A stretch of DNA of 64,000 bases from Kitasatospora azatica KCTC 9699 (GTDB lineage Bacteria; Actinomycetota; Actinomycetes; Streptomycetales; Streptomycetaceae), in contig NZ_JQMO01000003.1 of the NCBI RefSeq assembly GCF_000744785.1, positions 4,650,001-4,714,000 of the forward strand. The letters are read 5' to 3'. A model generated the notes under the pieces. The model searched no databases. It had not been told where the DNA came from and worked only from the letters and a program-made list of their open reading frames with translations. Below, piece by piece: positions 41,784-51,979 of this stretch. A program made the translations under genes and the position numbers. The number at the start of each line of letters is the position of its first letter. Within the stretch, counting starts at the first letter, position 1.

Positions 41784-42176
41784 GTGCCGCTCTCGGAGCA
41801 CGAGCAGCGACTGCTCGATCAGATGGAGCGAGCGCTGTACGCCGAAGATCCCAAGTTCGCGACGGCGCTTGAGGGAACCGGGCTGCGCACCTACACCCGT
41901 CGACGGGTGTACCTGGCGGCGGCGGGATTCGTGCTGGGAGTCGGCCTCCTGATGGGAGGCATGATCGCGCAGCCCAAGTTCATTTGGCTGAGCGTGGTCG
42001 GCTTCCTGGTGATGCTGGGCTGCGCCGTGGTCGCGGTGGCCGGCTGGCGTCGGCATCCGGCCGTCGGCCCGGGCAACGGACCGCGCAGCGCCCCGCCGGC
42101 CCGCCGCAAGGCGGGCGTGATGGACCGGATGGAACAGCGCTGGCAGCGCCGCCGGGACGAGCACGACGGGCTATAG
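41784..42176 (+). CDS. DUF3040 membrane protein
   Basis: 130 residues. The start MPLSEHEQRLLDQMERALYA is the DUF3040 signature; two membrane helices follow (VYLAAAGFVLGVGLLMGGMI and WLSVVGFLVMLGCAVVAVA). GTG 41784 has a perfect AGGAGG. A 25-codon frame upstream (41700-41774) ends at the ribosome-binding site and might be a small upstream ORF; support is weak. DUF3040 is typical of the dcw edge in actinobacteria; function unknown. Confidence 0.9.
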   Translation: MPLSEHEQRLLDQMERALYAEDPKFATALEGTGLRTYTRRRVYLAAAGFVLGVGLLMGGMIAQPKFIWLSVVGFLVMLGCAVVAVAGWRRHPAVGPGNGPRSAPPARRKAGVMDRMEQRWQRRRDEHDGL

Positions 42177-42211
42177 CCCGCCCCGAAACCGTATTGCCGC
42201 TGAGACCGCAC

Positions 42212-42243
42212 GTGGGCGGGTGATCCTCGGATCACCCGCCCAC
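42212..42243. terminator. Bidirectional terminator after DUF3040
   Basis: GTGGGCGGGTGATCC (42212-42226), loop TC, GGATCACCCGCCCAC (42229-42243), a perfect 15-base stem between convergent genes. Confidence 0.9.
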
Positions 42244-42271
42244 TCGCTTGTCCCGGCCCGGGCCCAGGGCC

Positions 42272-44692
42272 CTAGCGGCGCAGTCCTCGGCCGGCCCGGC
42301 GCAGCGGCCCGGTCAGCCGCTCGCCCGCCCGGCGCAGCGCCGCGCCGATCCGGTGCCGCAGGCCGCGCACCGCGTCCCCGGTCCGCCAGGCCAGCCGCAC
42401 CGTGGAGGGCGGCAGCAGCACCGCGCGCAGCCGCTGCCCGCGCTTGGCCGAGGCCCGCAGCCCGTCCCGGGCGGTGCGCAGATCGGGCCCCAGCGGCGCC
42501 GTGGGCCCGGCCTCGCGGGCGTACAGCACCCGCTCGGTGGCCAGTGCGACCCGCCCGACGGCGGCCCGCCCCCGCTCGTCCAGCGCGCCCGCCTCGCTGA
42601 TCCGGCGCACCGTGTGCCGCGGGCTGAGCGCCTCGTCCGGCGGGATGCCGAGGTCCCAGGCGGTGTCGATCAGCTCCTGCCAGGCGGCCAGCACCTGGGC
42701 CTCGGTCAGCTCACCGCCGCCGGGACCGCCGGGCCGCCGCCGCCCGCCGCCCAGCCGGCGCCGGCGCAGCCGCCACCGCCAGGCCATCGGCGACAGCAGC
42801 AGGAGCAGCACCAGGCCGGCCGCCGCGAGGACCGCCAGCAGCTGCCAGGAGGTCCCGCTGCTGACCGGTGCGACCGCCACCGGGGCGTCCTGCTGCTGGT
42901 CGGCGCAGCCGCCCTGGCGGCGCAGGATCGGCGCGCAGCTGGTGTCGGCCGAGGGCTGGGAGCTGCCCTGGTCGGTCGGTGTCGCGCTGGGCATCGCGGT
43001 GGCCGTCGGGGTGGGCGCGACGGCCGTGCCGCCGTAGTCCGGGGTGGTGCCCCGGCTCGGGGTCGGTTCGAAGCGCAGCCAGCCGGCGCCCGCGAAGTAC
43101 AGCTCCGGCCAGGCGTGGTAGTCCTTGCTGCCGACCTGGTAGTTGCCGTCGCCCAGGTCGTCGCCGGGCGCGAAGCCGACCGCGACCCGGGCCGGGATGC
43201 CCAGCTCGCGGGCCATCGCCGCGTAGGTGGCGGCGAAGTGCACGCAGAAGCCCCGCTTGTCCTGCAGGAACTTGGCGATCGCGTCCGGCCCGGTGCCCGG
43301 GTCCACCGAGGGGCTGTAGAGGAAGCCACCGGTGGTGGTGAACCAGTCCTGCAGCGCGACGGCCTTGTCGTAGACGGTCGGGTGACCGGCGGTGACCTTG
43401 AGCGCGGTCTCCCTGACCACGGACGGCAGGTTGGCCGGCACCTTGGTGTACTTCTCGAGGATCGGCGGGGGCACCGGCCCGGCCCGGCGCAGCTGGTCGG
43501 CGGTCGGGTCGACGTTCAGCGAGGTCACCGTGTACCGCATCCCGCCGGCCTTCTGGCCCTGGGCACCGATCACCGAGCCGGTCTCCGGCTCGAACCGCCA
43601 GTCGCCCTTCAGCTCGGCCTGCCGCGCCGGGAAGGGCATCGGCAGCCACTGCGAGCTGAGGCCGTTGGAGATCGCGATCCGGGTGGTCATGCCGGGCGAG
43701 CTGATCGCGTCGGACGGCCCGTCGGGGTACGGCAGCGGGTTGGACAGCGGCTGGGTGCTCTGGCTGCCGGGCTTCCACTCGACGCCGTTGAACTCGTCCA
43801 GCGCGGTGGTGCGCAGGTACGTGGTCTTCAGCGCCGGGTCGTCGCCGGTGTAGGTGATCAGGACCTGGTTCTCCGGGCGGCGCAGCCCGTCGGTCAGCGA
43901 GACCACCGGGTTGAGCGCGCTGATGCCGCCGCCGCGCCCGCCCCCGCCGCCGTCGCCGAAGCCGCCGTTGACCAGGTTCAGGCCGTCCCAGGCCGGCGCC
44001 AGCCCGCCCAGCACCACGGCGCAGCTCAGGGCCAGGATGCCGATCAGGTGCCCGCCGGTGGACAGGTCGCCGCGGTTGGCGCCGGCGCCGTTGCCGCGGA
44101 AGACCCGGCCCCAGCGGGAGAGCCGGTCGCGGCCCTCGGCGAAGAGCAGCATCAGGTAGCCGGCACCGGCCAGCAGGAACCAGAGCCAGAGCGCGCCGTT
44201 GTCGCTGCCGGCCAGCCCGGTGCCCACCGAGTACAGGGCGAGCAGCGGAAGGCCGGCCAGCGCGGCCCGCCGGTAGGTCACCGCGAGGGCGTCCACCACG
44301 ATCGCGACCAGCGCCACCGAGCCGACCAGCACCAGCCGCAGGCTCGCGGTGGCGGGCGCGGGGATGGCGTAGTTGTGGATGTCGTCCAGAGCGCCGTTCA
44401 GCAGTTGACCGAAGTCCCGCAGCGCCTGCGGGCCCGGCAGCAGGCCGAAGCTCAGCGAGGTCCGGACCGAGCCGAAGATCAGCAGGTAGAGCACCACCAC
44501 CAGCTGGGTCGGCGGCACCAGCGGCCGGGCGATCGACAGCCGGCGCAGCCCGGCGCCGACCAGGGCGACGACGGTGATCTGCAGGCAGGCGGGCAGGATC
44601 CAGCCGGACGGCCGCAGCAGGGGGGACAGACCCATCATGGCCAGCGCGGTGGCCAGGGCCGCGTAGACCGTCAGTCGCGCGCGCGTGGTCAT
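42272..44692 (-). CDS. TgpA-like transmembrane transglutaminase/protease
   Basis: 806 residues. At least five membrane helices in residues 1-215, a TgpA N-terminal domain, then a transglutaminase core with Cys in KRGFCVHFAATYAAMA, His in DYHAWPELYF and the following WLRFEPTPSRG. A last helix (LLAVLAAAGLVLLLLLSPMAW) and a cytoplasmic tail of DUF4129 type close the protein. The catalytic acid is Glu in the EPTP step. The ATG overlaps the DUF58 stop. Together with MoxR and DUF58 it forms a conserved envelope-associated operon. Confidence 0.9.
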   Translation of the reverse strand: MTTRARLTVYAALATALAMMGLSPLLRPSGWILPACLQITVVALVGAGLRRLSIARPLVPPTQLVVVLYLLIFGSVRTSLSFGLLPGPQALRDFGQLLNGALDDIHNYAIPAPATASLRLVLVGSVALVAIVVDALAVTYRRAALAGLPLLALYSVGTGLAGSDNGALWLWFLLAGAGYLMLLFAEGRDRLSRWGRVFRGNGAGANRGDLSTGGHLIGILALSCAVVLGGLAPAWDGLNLVNGGFGDGGGGGRGGGISALNPVVSLTDGLRRPENQVLITYTGDDPALKTTYLRTTALDEFNGVEWKPGSQSTQPLSNPLPYPDGPSDAISSPGMTTRIAISNGLSSQWLPMPFPARQAELKGDWRFEPETGSVIGAQGQKAGGMRYTVTSLNVDPTADQLRRAGPVPPPILEKYTKVPANLPSVVRETALKVTAGHPTVYDKAVALQDWFTTTGGFLYSPSVDPGTGPDAIAKFLQDKRGFCVHFAATYAAMARELGIPARVAVGFAPGDDLGDGNYQVGSKDYHAWPELYFAGAGWLRFEPTPSRGTTPDYGGTAVAPTPTATAMPSATPTDQGSSQPSADTSCAPILRRQGGCADQQQDAPVAVAPVSSGTSWQLLAVLAAAGLVLLLLLSPMAWRWRLRRRRLGGGRRRPGGPGGGELTEAQVLAAWQELIDTAWDLGIPPDEALSPRHTVRRISEAGALDERGRAAVGRVALATERVLYAREAGPTAPLGPDLRTARDGLRASAKRGQRLRAVLLPPSTVRLAWRTGDAVRGLRHRIGAALRRAGERLTGPLRRAGRGLRR

Positions 44693-46044
44693 GCGCTCGC
44701 CTCCTTCCGCAGCGAAGCGCCCGAGGCGCCGCCCACGGGGCCGCTCGCCTGGGCATGCACGTCGGCCATCCGCCACAGCTCCGGGACGGAGTCGCCGGCC
44801 CGGGCCGACAGCACCGTCCAGCCGGCCTCGCGCAGCAGCCGCAGCTGGCGCTCGCCGGCGGGGTCGGAGGCGCCGGGGAAGACCTGGCGCAGGCCGGCCC
44901 AGGTGCCGGTGTCCAGCACGATGGCGACGGCCGCGCCGGCCCGGCGGCGCAGCCGGCCCAGGCTGGCCGCCTGCTCGTCGTCCAGGCTGCCGAGGATCGC
45001 CACCACCAGGCCCTCGCCGCCCAGCCGCAGCACCTCCTCGGCGCGGGCCAGCCCGCCGCCGCTGGAGTGCTGCACCACGGCGAGCGCGTCCAGCAGCAGG
45101 CCGATCGACTCGCTGACCGAGCCGCCGGTGCCGCCGGTGGAGGTCTGCGGCACCTGGGTGCCGCTGTCGGTCAGCAGCCGGGTCCGGTAGCCGCGTTCCA
45201 GCAGGTGGCTGCCGATCGAGGCGGCGCAGCTGACCGCCCACTCGAAGGAGGAGGCCGGGCCGCTGCCGCGGTGCCCGACCTCGCGGGTGTCCAGCAGCAC
45301 GGTGGCGCGGGCGCGCAGCGGCTGCTCCTCGCGGCGGACCATCAGCTCGCCGTACTTCGCGGTGGACTTCCAGTGCACCCGGCGCAGGTCGTCGCCGTGC
45401 CGGTACTCGCGCGGCACGGTGTCGTCCTCACCGGCCAGCGCAACCGCGCGCGAGGCGCTGTCGCCGTAGCCGGCCCACTCGCCGGCCAGCTTGACCGTCG
45501 GCAGCGGCTGCACCAGCGGCACCACGGTGAGGGTGTCGGCGGAGTTGAACGCGCGGGTCAGCTCGCACATCCCGAACGCGTCGGTCAGCCGCAGCTGCAG
45601 CGGGCCCAGCAGGTAGCGCCCGCGCAGGTCGGAGCGGACCCGGTAGGAGACCTCGCGAAAGCCGCGCGGCTCGACCCGGTCCAGGACGAACCGGGGCCGC
45701 GGGCCGAGCAGGTACGGGACCTTGTCCTCCAGCATCAGCAGGCCGGTGAGCGCCCGGGAGATGTTGTCCACCCGCAGGTGCACCCGGGCCTCCTGGCCGG
45801 CCGGCACCCGGTGCGGGCTGAGCCGGCGCCCGCTGGCCACCCGGTAGCGGGTGCGCAGCAGCAGCGCGGCGGCCACCAGCGGCAGCGCCACCAGCAGGAC
45901 GCCGACCCGCAGCAGGGCGGTCTGGCCCAGCAGGAAGGAGCAGAGCACCGCGGTCAGCCCGGCGGCGACGAAGGAGCGGCCGCGGGTGGTCAGGCCGCGC
46001 AGACCGGTCCGCCAACCGGCGGCCGGGTCGCTGTCCGAGGCCAC
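44689..46044 (-). CDS. DUF58 (VWA-like) protein
   Basis: 451 residues. Two N-terminal membrane helices, then the DUF58 core with YRHGDDLRRVHWKSTAKYGELMV, its hallmark. The C-terminal half is a VWA-like fold with a degenerate metal site (VLLDTREVG). Such proteins are the usual partners of MoxR ATPases. GTG 46044 follows the moxR stop by one base. Coupled to the transglutaminase gene by ATGA overlap. Confidence 0.92.
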   Translation of the reverse strand: MASDSDPAAGWRTGLRGLTTRGRSFVAAGLTAVLCSFLLGQTALLRVGVLLVALPLVAAALLLRTRYRVASGRRLSPHRVPAGQEARVHLRVDNISRALTGLLMLEDKVPYLLGPRPRFVLDRVEPRGFREVSYRVRSDLRGRYLLGPLQLRLTDAFGMCELTRAFNSADTLTVVPLVQPLPTVKLAGEWAGYGDSASRAVALAGEDDTVPREYRHGDDLRRVHWKSTAKYGELMVRREEQPLRARATVLLDTREVGHRGSGPASSFEWAVSCAASIGSHLLERGYRTRLLTDSGTQVPQTSTGGTGGSVSESIGLLLDALAVVQHSSGGGLARAEEVLRLGGEGLVVAILGSLDDEQAASLGRLRRRAGAAVAIVLDTGTWAGLRQVFPGASDPAGERQLRLLREAGWTVLSARAGDSVPELWRMADVHAQASGPVGGASGASLRKEASA

Positions 46045-46045
46045 C

Positions 46046-47083
<1,038 letters not shown>

Positions 47084-47201
47084 CCGTCCGCTCCTCGCCC
47101 CTCCTCGCGCCGGTCCGCCTGTCCGGATCCGACCGTAGGGCGCATTCTTCCCTGAGCCACGGTTGAAAGTCACCCGAAGGAGCGAGGTGTGCAGGCCCTG
47201 G

Positions 47202-47711
47202 TCAGAAGATCTCGCGGAGCAGACCGGTGTGCACGTCGAAGACGAAGCCACGGACATCGTCCGTGTGCGGCAGGAAGGGGGAGGTGCGGACCCGCTGCAT
47301 CGACTGCCGGACGTCGCCGTCCAGGTCGACGAAGGACTCCACGGCCCACTGCGGGCGCTGGCCGACCTCCAGCTCCAGCTCGCGGCGGAAGTCCTCGGTG
47401 AGCCCGAGCAGGCCGCAGCCGGTGTGGTGGATCAGCGCGATCGACCGGGTGCCCAGGGCGCGCTGGCTGATCGTCAGGGAGCGGATGGTGTCGTCGGTGA
47501 CCACGCCGCCGGCGTTGCGGATGACGTGCGCGTCGCCGAGTTCCAGCCCCAGCGCGGCGAACAGGTCGAGCCGGGCGTCCATGCAGGCCACGATGGTGAC
47601 GTTTTGGACCGGGCGGGCGTCCATTCCGCCGTCACGGAAGGTGACGGCGTACTTGCGGTTGGCGGCGACGAACCGGTCGATGATCGTCTCGGTGTCCGAA
47701 GCGTCAGTCAT
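47202..47711 (-). CDS. Beta-class carbonic anhydrase
   Basis: 169 residues. Zinc ligands Cys and Asp in CMDARLD and His-Cys in IHHTGCG; HVIRNAGGVVTDD is also typical. Interconverts CO2 and bicarbonate, supplying carboxylases. ATG 47711 lies seven bases after TAACGT (47719-47724 on this strand), a leaderless arrangement. Divergent from rsmH. Confidence 0.94.
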   Translation of the reverse strand: MTDASDTETIIDRFVAANRKYAVTFRDGGMDARPVQNVTIVACMDARLDLFAALGLELGDAHVIRNAGGVVTDDTIRSLTISQRALGTRSIALIHHTGCGLLGLTEDFRRELELEVGQRPQWAVESFVDLDGDVRQSMQRVRTSPFLPHTDDVRGFVFDVHTGLLREIF

Positions 47712-48034
47712 AGGTACGACGTTAGTAGGAATTGACGGCCGGTGGGGGCTTCGCGGCCCAGGTCAGGGGCCGGTGTGATGGAGCACATAGGGCGCGCGTG
47801 GCGCCGCAGGCCGGCGTGGGCGCGGGCGGTAGTCTGACGGTCCGTACGCAGCCCGCGGCCTCCTCCCGCTCCGTGCCACCTGGCGCACCTTCCCCGGCGC
47901 CGGGCGGCCGCGCTCCTTCCCCAGCGAGCGGGCGGGGACCACGGGTGGCGTGGGGCGGCGGCGAGGTGCGTGAGAATGGTGGGATCACCCAGCTCCGAGA
48001 CACCCTCGCTTTCGACAGAAAGGCGCCCGCGCGC
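47712..48034 (+). promoter_or_regulatory. Control region at the head of the dcw cluster
   Basis: A 323-base gap between divergent carbonic anhydrase and rsmH. TAGTCT at 47830-47835 is the best -10 candidate. A GACAC motif (48005-48009) lies close to rsmH. There is one GTGGGA (47976-47981) but no array of MraZ boxes and no mraZ gene. I see no hairpin terminator or small gene here. Confidence 0.5.
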
Positions 48035-49006
48035 ATGGCCACTGGCAGTCCGGAACCCAAGCACGTCCCGGTCATGCTGCAACGCTGCATGGACGCCCTG
48101 GCCCCCGCGATCTCGGTGCCCGGCGCGGTGGTGGTCGACGCCACCCTGGGCCTGGGCGGACACAGCGAGGCGCTGCTCACCCAGTTCCCCGAGGTCCGGC
48201 TGGTCGCGGTGGACCGCGACCCGGTGGCGCTGCGGCTGTCCGGCGAGCGGCTGGCCCCGTTCGGCGACCGGGCCACCCTGGTGCACGCGGTGTACGACGA
48301 GATCCCCGAGGTGCTGGCCGAGCTCGGCATCCGCGAGGTGCAGGGCCTGCTCTTCGACCTCGGCGTCTCCTCGATGCAGCTGGACGAGGCCGAGCGCGGT
48401 TTCGCGTACGCCCAGGACGCGCCGCTGGACATGCGGATGGACCAGACCCGCGGACTCAGCGCGGCCGAGGTGCTGAACACCTACAGCCACGGCGACCTGG
48501 CCCGGATCCTCAAGGTCTACGGCGAGGAGCGGTTCGCCGGCAAGATCGCCTCGGTGATCCTGCGGGAGCGCGAGAAGGAACCGTTCAGCAACAGCGCGCG
48601 TCTGGTCGATCTGGTGCGAAACGCGATCCCGGCGGCGACCCGGCGCACCGGCGGCAACCCGGCCAAGCGGACCTTCCAGGCGCTGCGGATCGAGGTCAAC
48701 GGCGAACTGGAGGTGCTCGACCGGGCCATCCCGAACGCCCTCGAGGTGCTCGCGCTGGGCGGCCGGATCGCCGTGATGTCCTACCAGTCGCTGGAGGACC
48801 GCCTGGTGAAGCAGTACTTCGCGGCCGGTGCGACCAGCACCGCGCCGCCCGGGCTGCCGTTCATCCCGGAGGAGCACCAGCCCTGGTTGAAGCTGATCAC
48901 CCGAGGCGCCGAACTGGCCACCGAGGCGGAGATCGAGGAGAACCGGCGCGCCGCACCCGTGCGGCTGCGGGTGGCGGAGAGGATCAGAGCCGCCAAAAAC
49001 AGGTAG
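48035..49006 (+). CDS. rsmH: 16S rRNA (cytosine(1402)-N4)-methyltransferase RsmH (MraW)
   Basis: 323 residues. HVPVMLQRCMDAL, DATLGLGGHSEALL (SAM motif I), LFDLGVSSMQLDEAERGFAY and the C-terminal VMSYQSLEDRLVK define RsmH. It methylates C1402 of 16S rRNA and traditionally heads the dcw cluster. ATG 48035 has AAGG about 11 bases upstream; the N-terminal extension in frame has no counterpart in the family. Confidence 0.95.
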   Translation: MATGSPEPKHVPVMLQRCMDALAPAISVPGAVVVDATLGLGGHSEALLTQFPEVRLVAVDRDPVALRLSGERLAPFGDRATLVHAVYDEIPEVLAELGIREVQGLLFDLGVSSMQLDEAERGFAYAQDAPLDMRMDQTRGLSAAEVLNTYSHGDLARILKVYGEERFAGKIASVILREREKEPFSNSARLVDLVRNAIPAATRRTGGNPAKRTFQALRIEVNGELEVLDRAIPNALEVLALGGRIAVMSYQSLEDRLVKQYFAAGATSTAPPGLPFIPEEHQPWLKLITRGAELATEAEIEENRRAAPVRLRVAERIRAAKNR

Positions 49007-49079
49007 GGCACCCGGGGTCGCGCACTGGCCCGAGCGGGGGGCGACGGCGGGCGACGGCGTGCGGGGAAACAGGGAGAGC

Positions 49080-49673
49080 ATGGTGCAGTCGGGCGGTGCA
49101 GGCATCCAGCCGGGCAGGCTGCTGCCCGGGCAGCTGGGGCGGGCACGGATCACCGTGCGGCCCGGACGGCCGCCGCGCGGCGCCGGGCGCGGGCGGACCC
49201 CGTTCGCGGTGCTGGTGGTGCTGCTGCTGGCCGGCGGACTGCTCGGCCTGCTGATGCTCAACACCGCGCTCAACGAGGGCGCCATCGAGCTGACCAAGGT
49301 GCAGAAGCAGACCACCGTGCTGACCGACCAGCAGCAGGGCCTGCAGCAGCAGATCGACCACGACGCGGCGCCGGACGCGCTGGAGAAGAGCGCCCGCCAG
49401 CTCGGCATGGTGCCCGGCGGCGACCCGGCCTTCCTGCAGGACGACGGCACGGTGCTCGGCTCGCCCGGGCCCGCCAAGGACAGCCCGCCGGTGAAGCGCT
49501 CGGGCGCCGACCTGTGGCCGACCACCGCGCAGCCCGCGCCCTCGGCGGCGCCCGCGCCCGCCCCGGCCGCCTCGCCGTCCGCGGCCGCGCCGACCGCACC
49601 CGACCCGGCGGCCAGTGGCGAGGGCGCGCTGCGGGTGGACCCGGTGAGCCCGAGCAGCGGAGGCGGGCGATGA
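49080..49673 (+). CDS. ftsL: Cell division protein FtsL
   Basis: 197 residues. A basic cytoplasmic N-terminus, one membrane helix (FAVLVVLLLAGGLLGLLMLN) and a short leucine-zipper-like region (TKVQKQTTVLTDQQQGLQQQ). The C-terminal third is Pro/Ala-rich and probably disordered. FtsL recruits FtsI/FtsW with DivIC. Its sequence is poorly conserved, so the call rests on topology plus location between rsmH and ftsI. ATG has GGGAG five bases upstream; the stop overlaps ftsI (ATGA). Confidence 0.85.
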   Translation: MVQSGGAGIQPGRLLPGQLGRARITVRPGRPPRGAGRGRTPFAVLVVLLLAGGLLGLLMLNTALNEGAIELTKVQKQTTVLTDQQQGLQQQIDHDAAPDALEKSARQLGMVPGGDPAFLQDDGTVLGSPGPAKDSPPVKRSGADLWPTTAQPAPSAAPAPAPAASPSAAAPTAPDPAASGEGALRVDPVSPSSGGGR

Positions 49674-51871
49674 CCGAGCCTCGTCGCCCGCGCACCCCGG
49701 GCGAGCGCCGGGAGCGGCCCGCGGCACCGCAGCAGCGCCGGGTCGCGGGGGAGCGCGACCCGCGGCGGTCGGCTCGCCCGGCCGGCGAGCGCGCACCGCA
49801 ACGGGAGTCGCAGCGGGAACCCCAACGGGAGTCGCAGCGCCCGCGCAAACCCGCGCAGCCCGGCCAGCCCGCGAAGGCCGGGCAGTCCGCGAGGCCCGGG
49901 CAGTCCGTGAAGGCAGGGCAGGCCGCCCGCCCGGACCGCTCGGGACGGCCGCCGGTCAAGCGCCGCCCGCCGGCCCGCCCGCAGCCGCGCCGCCTCAAGC
50001 TCGCCGACCCCAAGCGCCGGCTGCGCTCGGTGACCGTGGTGATGGCCGTGGTCTTCTCGGTCTTCGCCGGCCGACTGGTGCAGCTCCAGCTGCTGGACTC
50101 CGGCCCGCTCGCCGCCGACGCCAGCACCTACAAGTACGTGGACGTCACGCTGCCCGCCGCGCGCGGCTCGATAACGACGGCCGACGGCGTGTCGCTGGCC
50201 GCCTCGGTGGACGCCTACGACATCACCGTCGACCCGACCATGTTCGCGCCCGAGGCACTGCACGTTCCCGACGGCCCCGAGCAGGCCGCCGACCTGCTGG
50301 TGCCGATCCTCAACATGCCGCGCGACAAGGTGGTCGCCAAGCTGCGCACCCCCAAGACCCGCGGCCTGACGCTGGCCGCCCGGCAGAGCCCGCAGACCCG
50401 CAACCAGATCATCGACCTGCGCGCCGCGCTGACCAAGAAGGTCGACACCAAGGTCTGCCGGGCCCAGAAGACGCTGCTCGGCAAGTCCGCCGAACAGGGC
50501 GGGCGGACCACCGTCGACAACGCCTGCGTCAACCCGCTGGAGGGCGTCTTCGACAAGCCCACCACCACCCGGGTCTACCCGGCCGACGGCCTGGCGGCCA
50601 ACCTGGTCGGCTTCGTCAACGGCGAGGGCGCCGGGGCCGGCGGCCTGGAGCTGCAATACCAGAAGCTGCTGGCCGGCCAGGACGGCCACCGGGTGTCCGC
50701 GGTCTCCGGCGGCCAGCCGATCCCCACCGGCGGCGGCACCCAGCAGGACGCGGTGCCCGGCAGCGACGTCCGGCTGACGCTCAACCGGGACATCCAGTGG
50801 GCCGCCCAACGGGCCATCACCGACCAGGTGGCCGCCGCGGCCGCGGAGAAGGGCTATGTGGTCGTCCAGGACGTGAAGACCGGTCAGATCCTGGCCATGG
50901 CCACCTCGCCCGGCTTCAACCCGAACGACCTGAACAGCGCCAAGCCCGAGCAGCTCGGCAACCCGGCCCTGCAGGACGCCTACGAACCGGGCTCCACCGC
51001 CAAGCTGATGACCATGGCCGCCGTGCTGGACACCGGCACCGCCGGCGCAGACACCCACGTCACCGTCCCCGGCACCCTGCAGCGCGGTGACCACGTCTTC
51101 CACGACGACGTCCCGCACGACACCTGGTACCTGACGCTGGCCGGGGTGCTCGCCAAGTCCTCCAACATCGGCACCATCGAGGCCGCCGAGCACCTGGGCA
51201 AGGACCAGCCGGAGTCGAACCGGATCCTCAACGGCTACCTGCAGAAGTTCGGCATCGGCCAGCCGACCGGCCTCGGCTTCCCCGGCGAGACCCAGGGCCT
51301 GCTGGCCAAGCCGGCGAACTGGGACATCTCGCAGCAGTTCACCATCCCGTTCGGCCAGGGCCTGTCGGTCAACGCGCTGCAGGCCACCTCGGTCTTCTCC
51401 ACCATCGCCAACGGCGGGGTCCGGGTGGCGCCCAGCCTGCTGGCCGGCACCACCGCGCCGGACGGCCGCTTCACCCCGGCCGGGCCCGGCGCGCAGACCC
51501 GGGTGGTCAAGCCGGAGACCGCCAAGACGCTCGGCGAGATGCTGGAGTCGGTGGTCACCGACGAGCAGGGCACCGGCAACGCGGCGCAGATCCCGGGCTA
51601 CCGGGTGGCCGGCAAGACCGGCACCGCCAACCGGGTGGACCCGAAGACCGGCAAGTACTCCGGCTACACCGCCTCCTTCATCGGCTTCGCGCCCGCCGAG
51701 GCCCCCCGGGTGACGGTCTCCTGCGTGATCCAGAACCCGGTCAACGGCAAGTTCGGCGGGCAGCTCTGCGGACCGGTCTTCAAGCAGGTGATGGAGTTCG
51801 CGCTGAAGACCCTCCAGGTGCCGCCGAGCGGCAGCCAGGCCCCCAACCTGCCCGTCGAGTGGAAGCCCTGA
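49670..51871 (+). CDS. ftsI: Penicillin-binding protein FtsI (PBP3)
   Basis: 733 residues. The first 115 are Arg/Gln/Pro-rich low-complexity and cytoplasmic; one membrane helix follows (VTVVMAVVFSVFAGRLVQLQ). The transpeptidase domain has PGSTAKLMT (SxxK), KSSNIGT (SxN) and AGKTGTANR (KTG). It crosslinks septal peptidoglycan with FtsW. No PASTA domains. Starts within the ftsL stop, so translation is coupled. Confidence 0.95.
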   Translation: MTEPRRPRTPGERRERPAAPQQRRVAGERDPRRSARPAGERAPQRESQREPQRESQRPRKPAQPGQPAKAGQSARPGQSVKAGQAARPDRSGRPPVKRRPPARPQPRRLKLADPKRRLRSVTVVMAVVFSVFAGRLVQLQLLDSGPLAADASTYKYVDVTLPAARGSITTADGVSLAASVDAYDITVDPTMFAPEALHVPDGPEQAADLLVPILNMPRDKVVAKLRTPKTRGLTLAARQSPQTRNQIIDLRAALTKKVDTKVCRAQKTLLGKSAEQGGRTTVDNACVNPLEGVFDKPTTTRVYPADGLAANLVGFVNGEGAGAGGLELQYQKLLAGQDGHRVSAVSGGQPIPTGGGTQQDAVPGSDVRLTLNRDIQWAAQRAITDQVAAAAAEKGYVVVQDVKTGQILAMATSPGFNPNDLNSAKPEQLGNPALQDAYEPGSTAKLMTMAAVLDTGTAGADTHVTVPGTLQRGDHVFHDDVPHDTWYLTLAGVLAKSSNIGTIEAAEHLGKDQPESNRILNGYLQKFGIGQPTGLGFPGETQGLLAKPANWDISQQFTIPFGQGLSVNALQATSVFSTIANGGVRVAPSLLAGTTAPDGRFTPAGPGAQTRVVKPETAKTLGEMLESVVTDEQGTGNAAQIPGYRVAGKTGTANRVDPKTGKYSGYTASFIGFAPAEAPRVTVSCVIQNPVNGKFGGQLCGPVFKQVMEFALKTLQVPPSGSQAPNLPVEWKP

Positions 51872-51963
51872 GTTGTGAACCCGATCACACCCGACCCCGC
51901 CTCGTCCCGCTCGTCCCAAGGGAGCGGCGGTGACTCACTTGGCTTCCGGAGCCCCACGCCCGA

Positions 51964-51979
51964 TAGCCTGCCCGCCGTG
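51964..51979 (+). promoter_or_regulatory. Leaderless promoter of murE
   Basis: TAGCCT at 51964-51969 lies exactly seven bases before GTG 51977. It sits in the 105-base gap between ftsI and murE and supports both an internal promoter and this start codon. Confidence 0.6.

Noticed and set aside
42248..45190. Plus-strand frame of nearly 1000 codons opposite the transglutaminase gene
   Set aside because: Gln/Gly/Arg repeats typical of antisense to GC-rich coding DNA; the minus strand has clear catalytic motifs.
47712..48034. Possible mraZ gene or MraZ boxes at the head of the dcw cluster
   Set aside because: No reading frame with MraZ similarity and only a single GTGGGA instead of a spaced array.
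47708..51919. Very long open frame on the minus strand opposite rsmH, ftsL and ftsI
   Set aside because: Its Arg/Gly/Val-rich translation has no family motif and it lies exactly antisense to well-supported dcw genes; long shadow frames are expected at this GC content.
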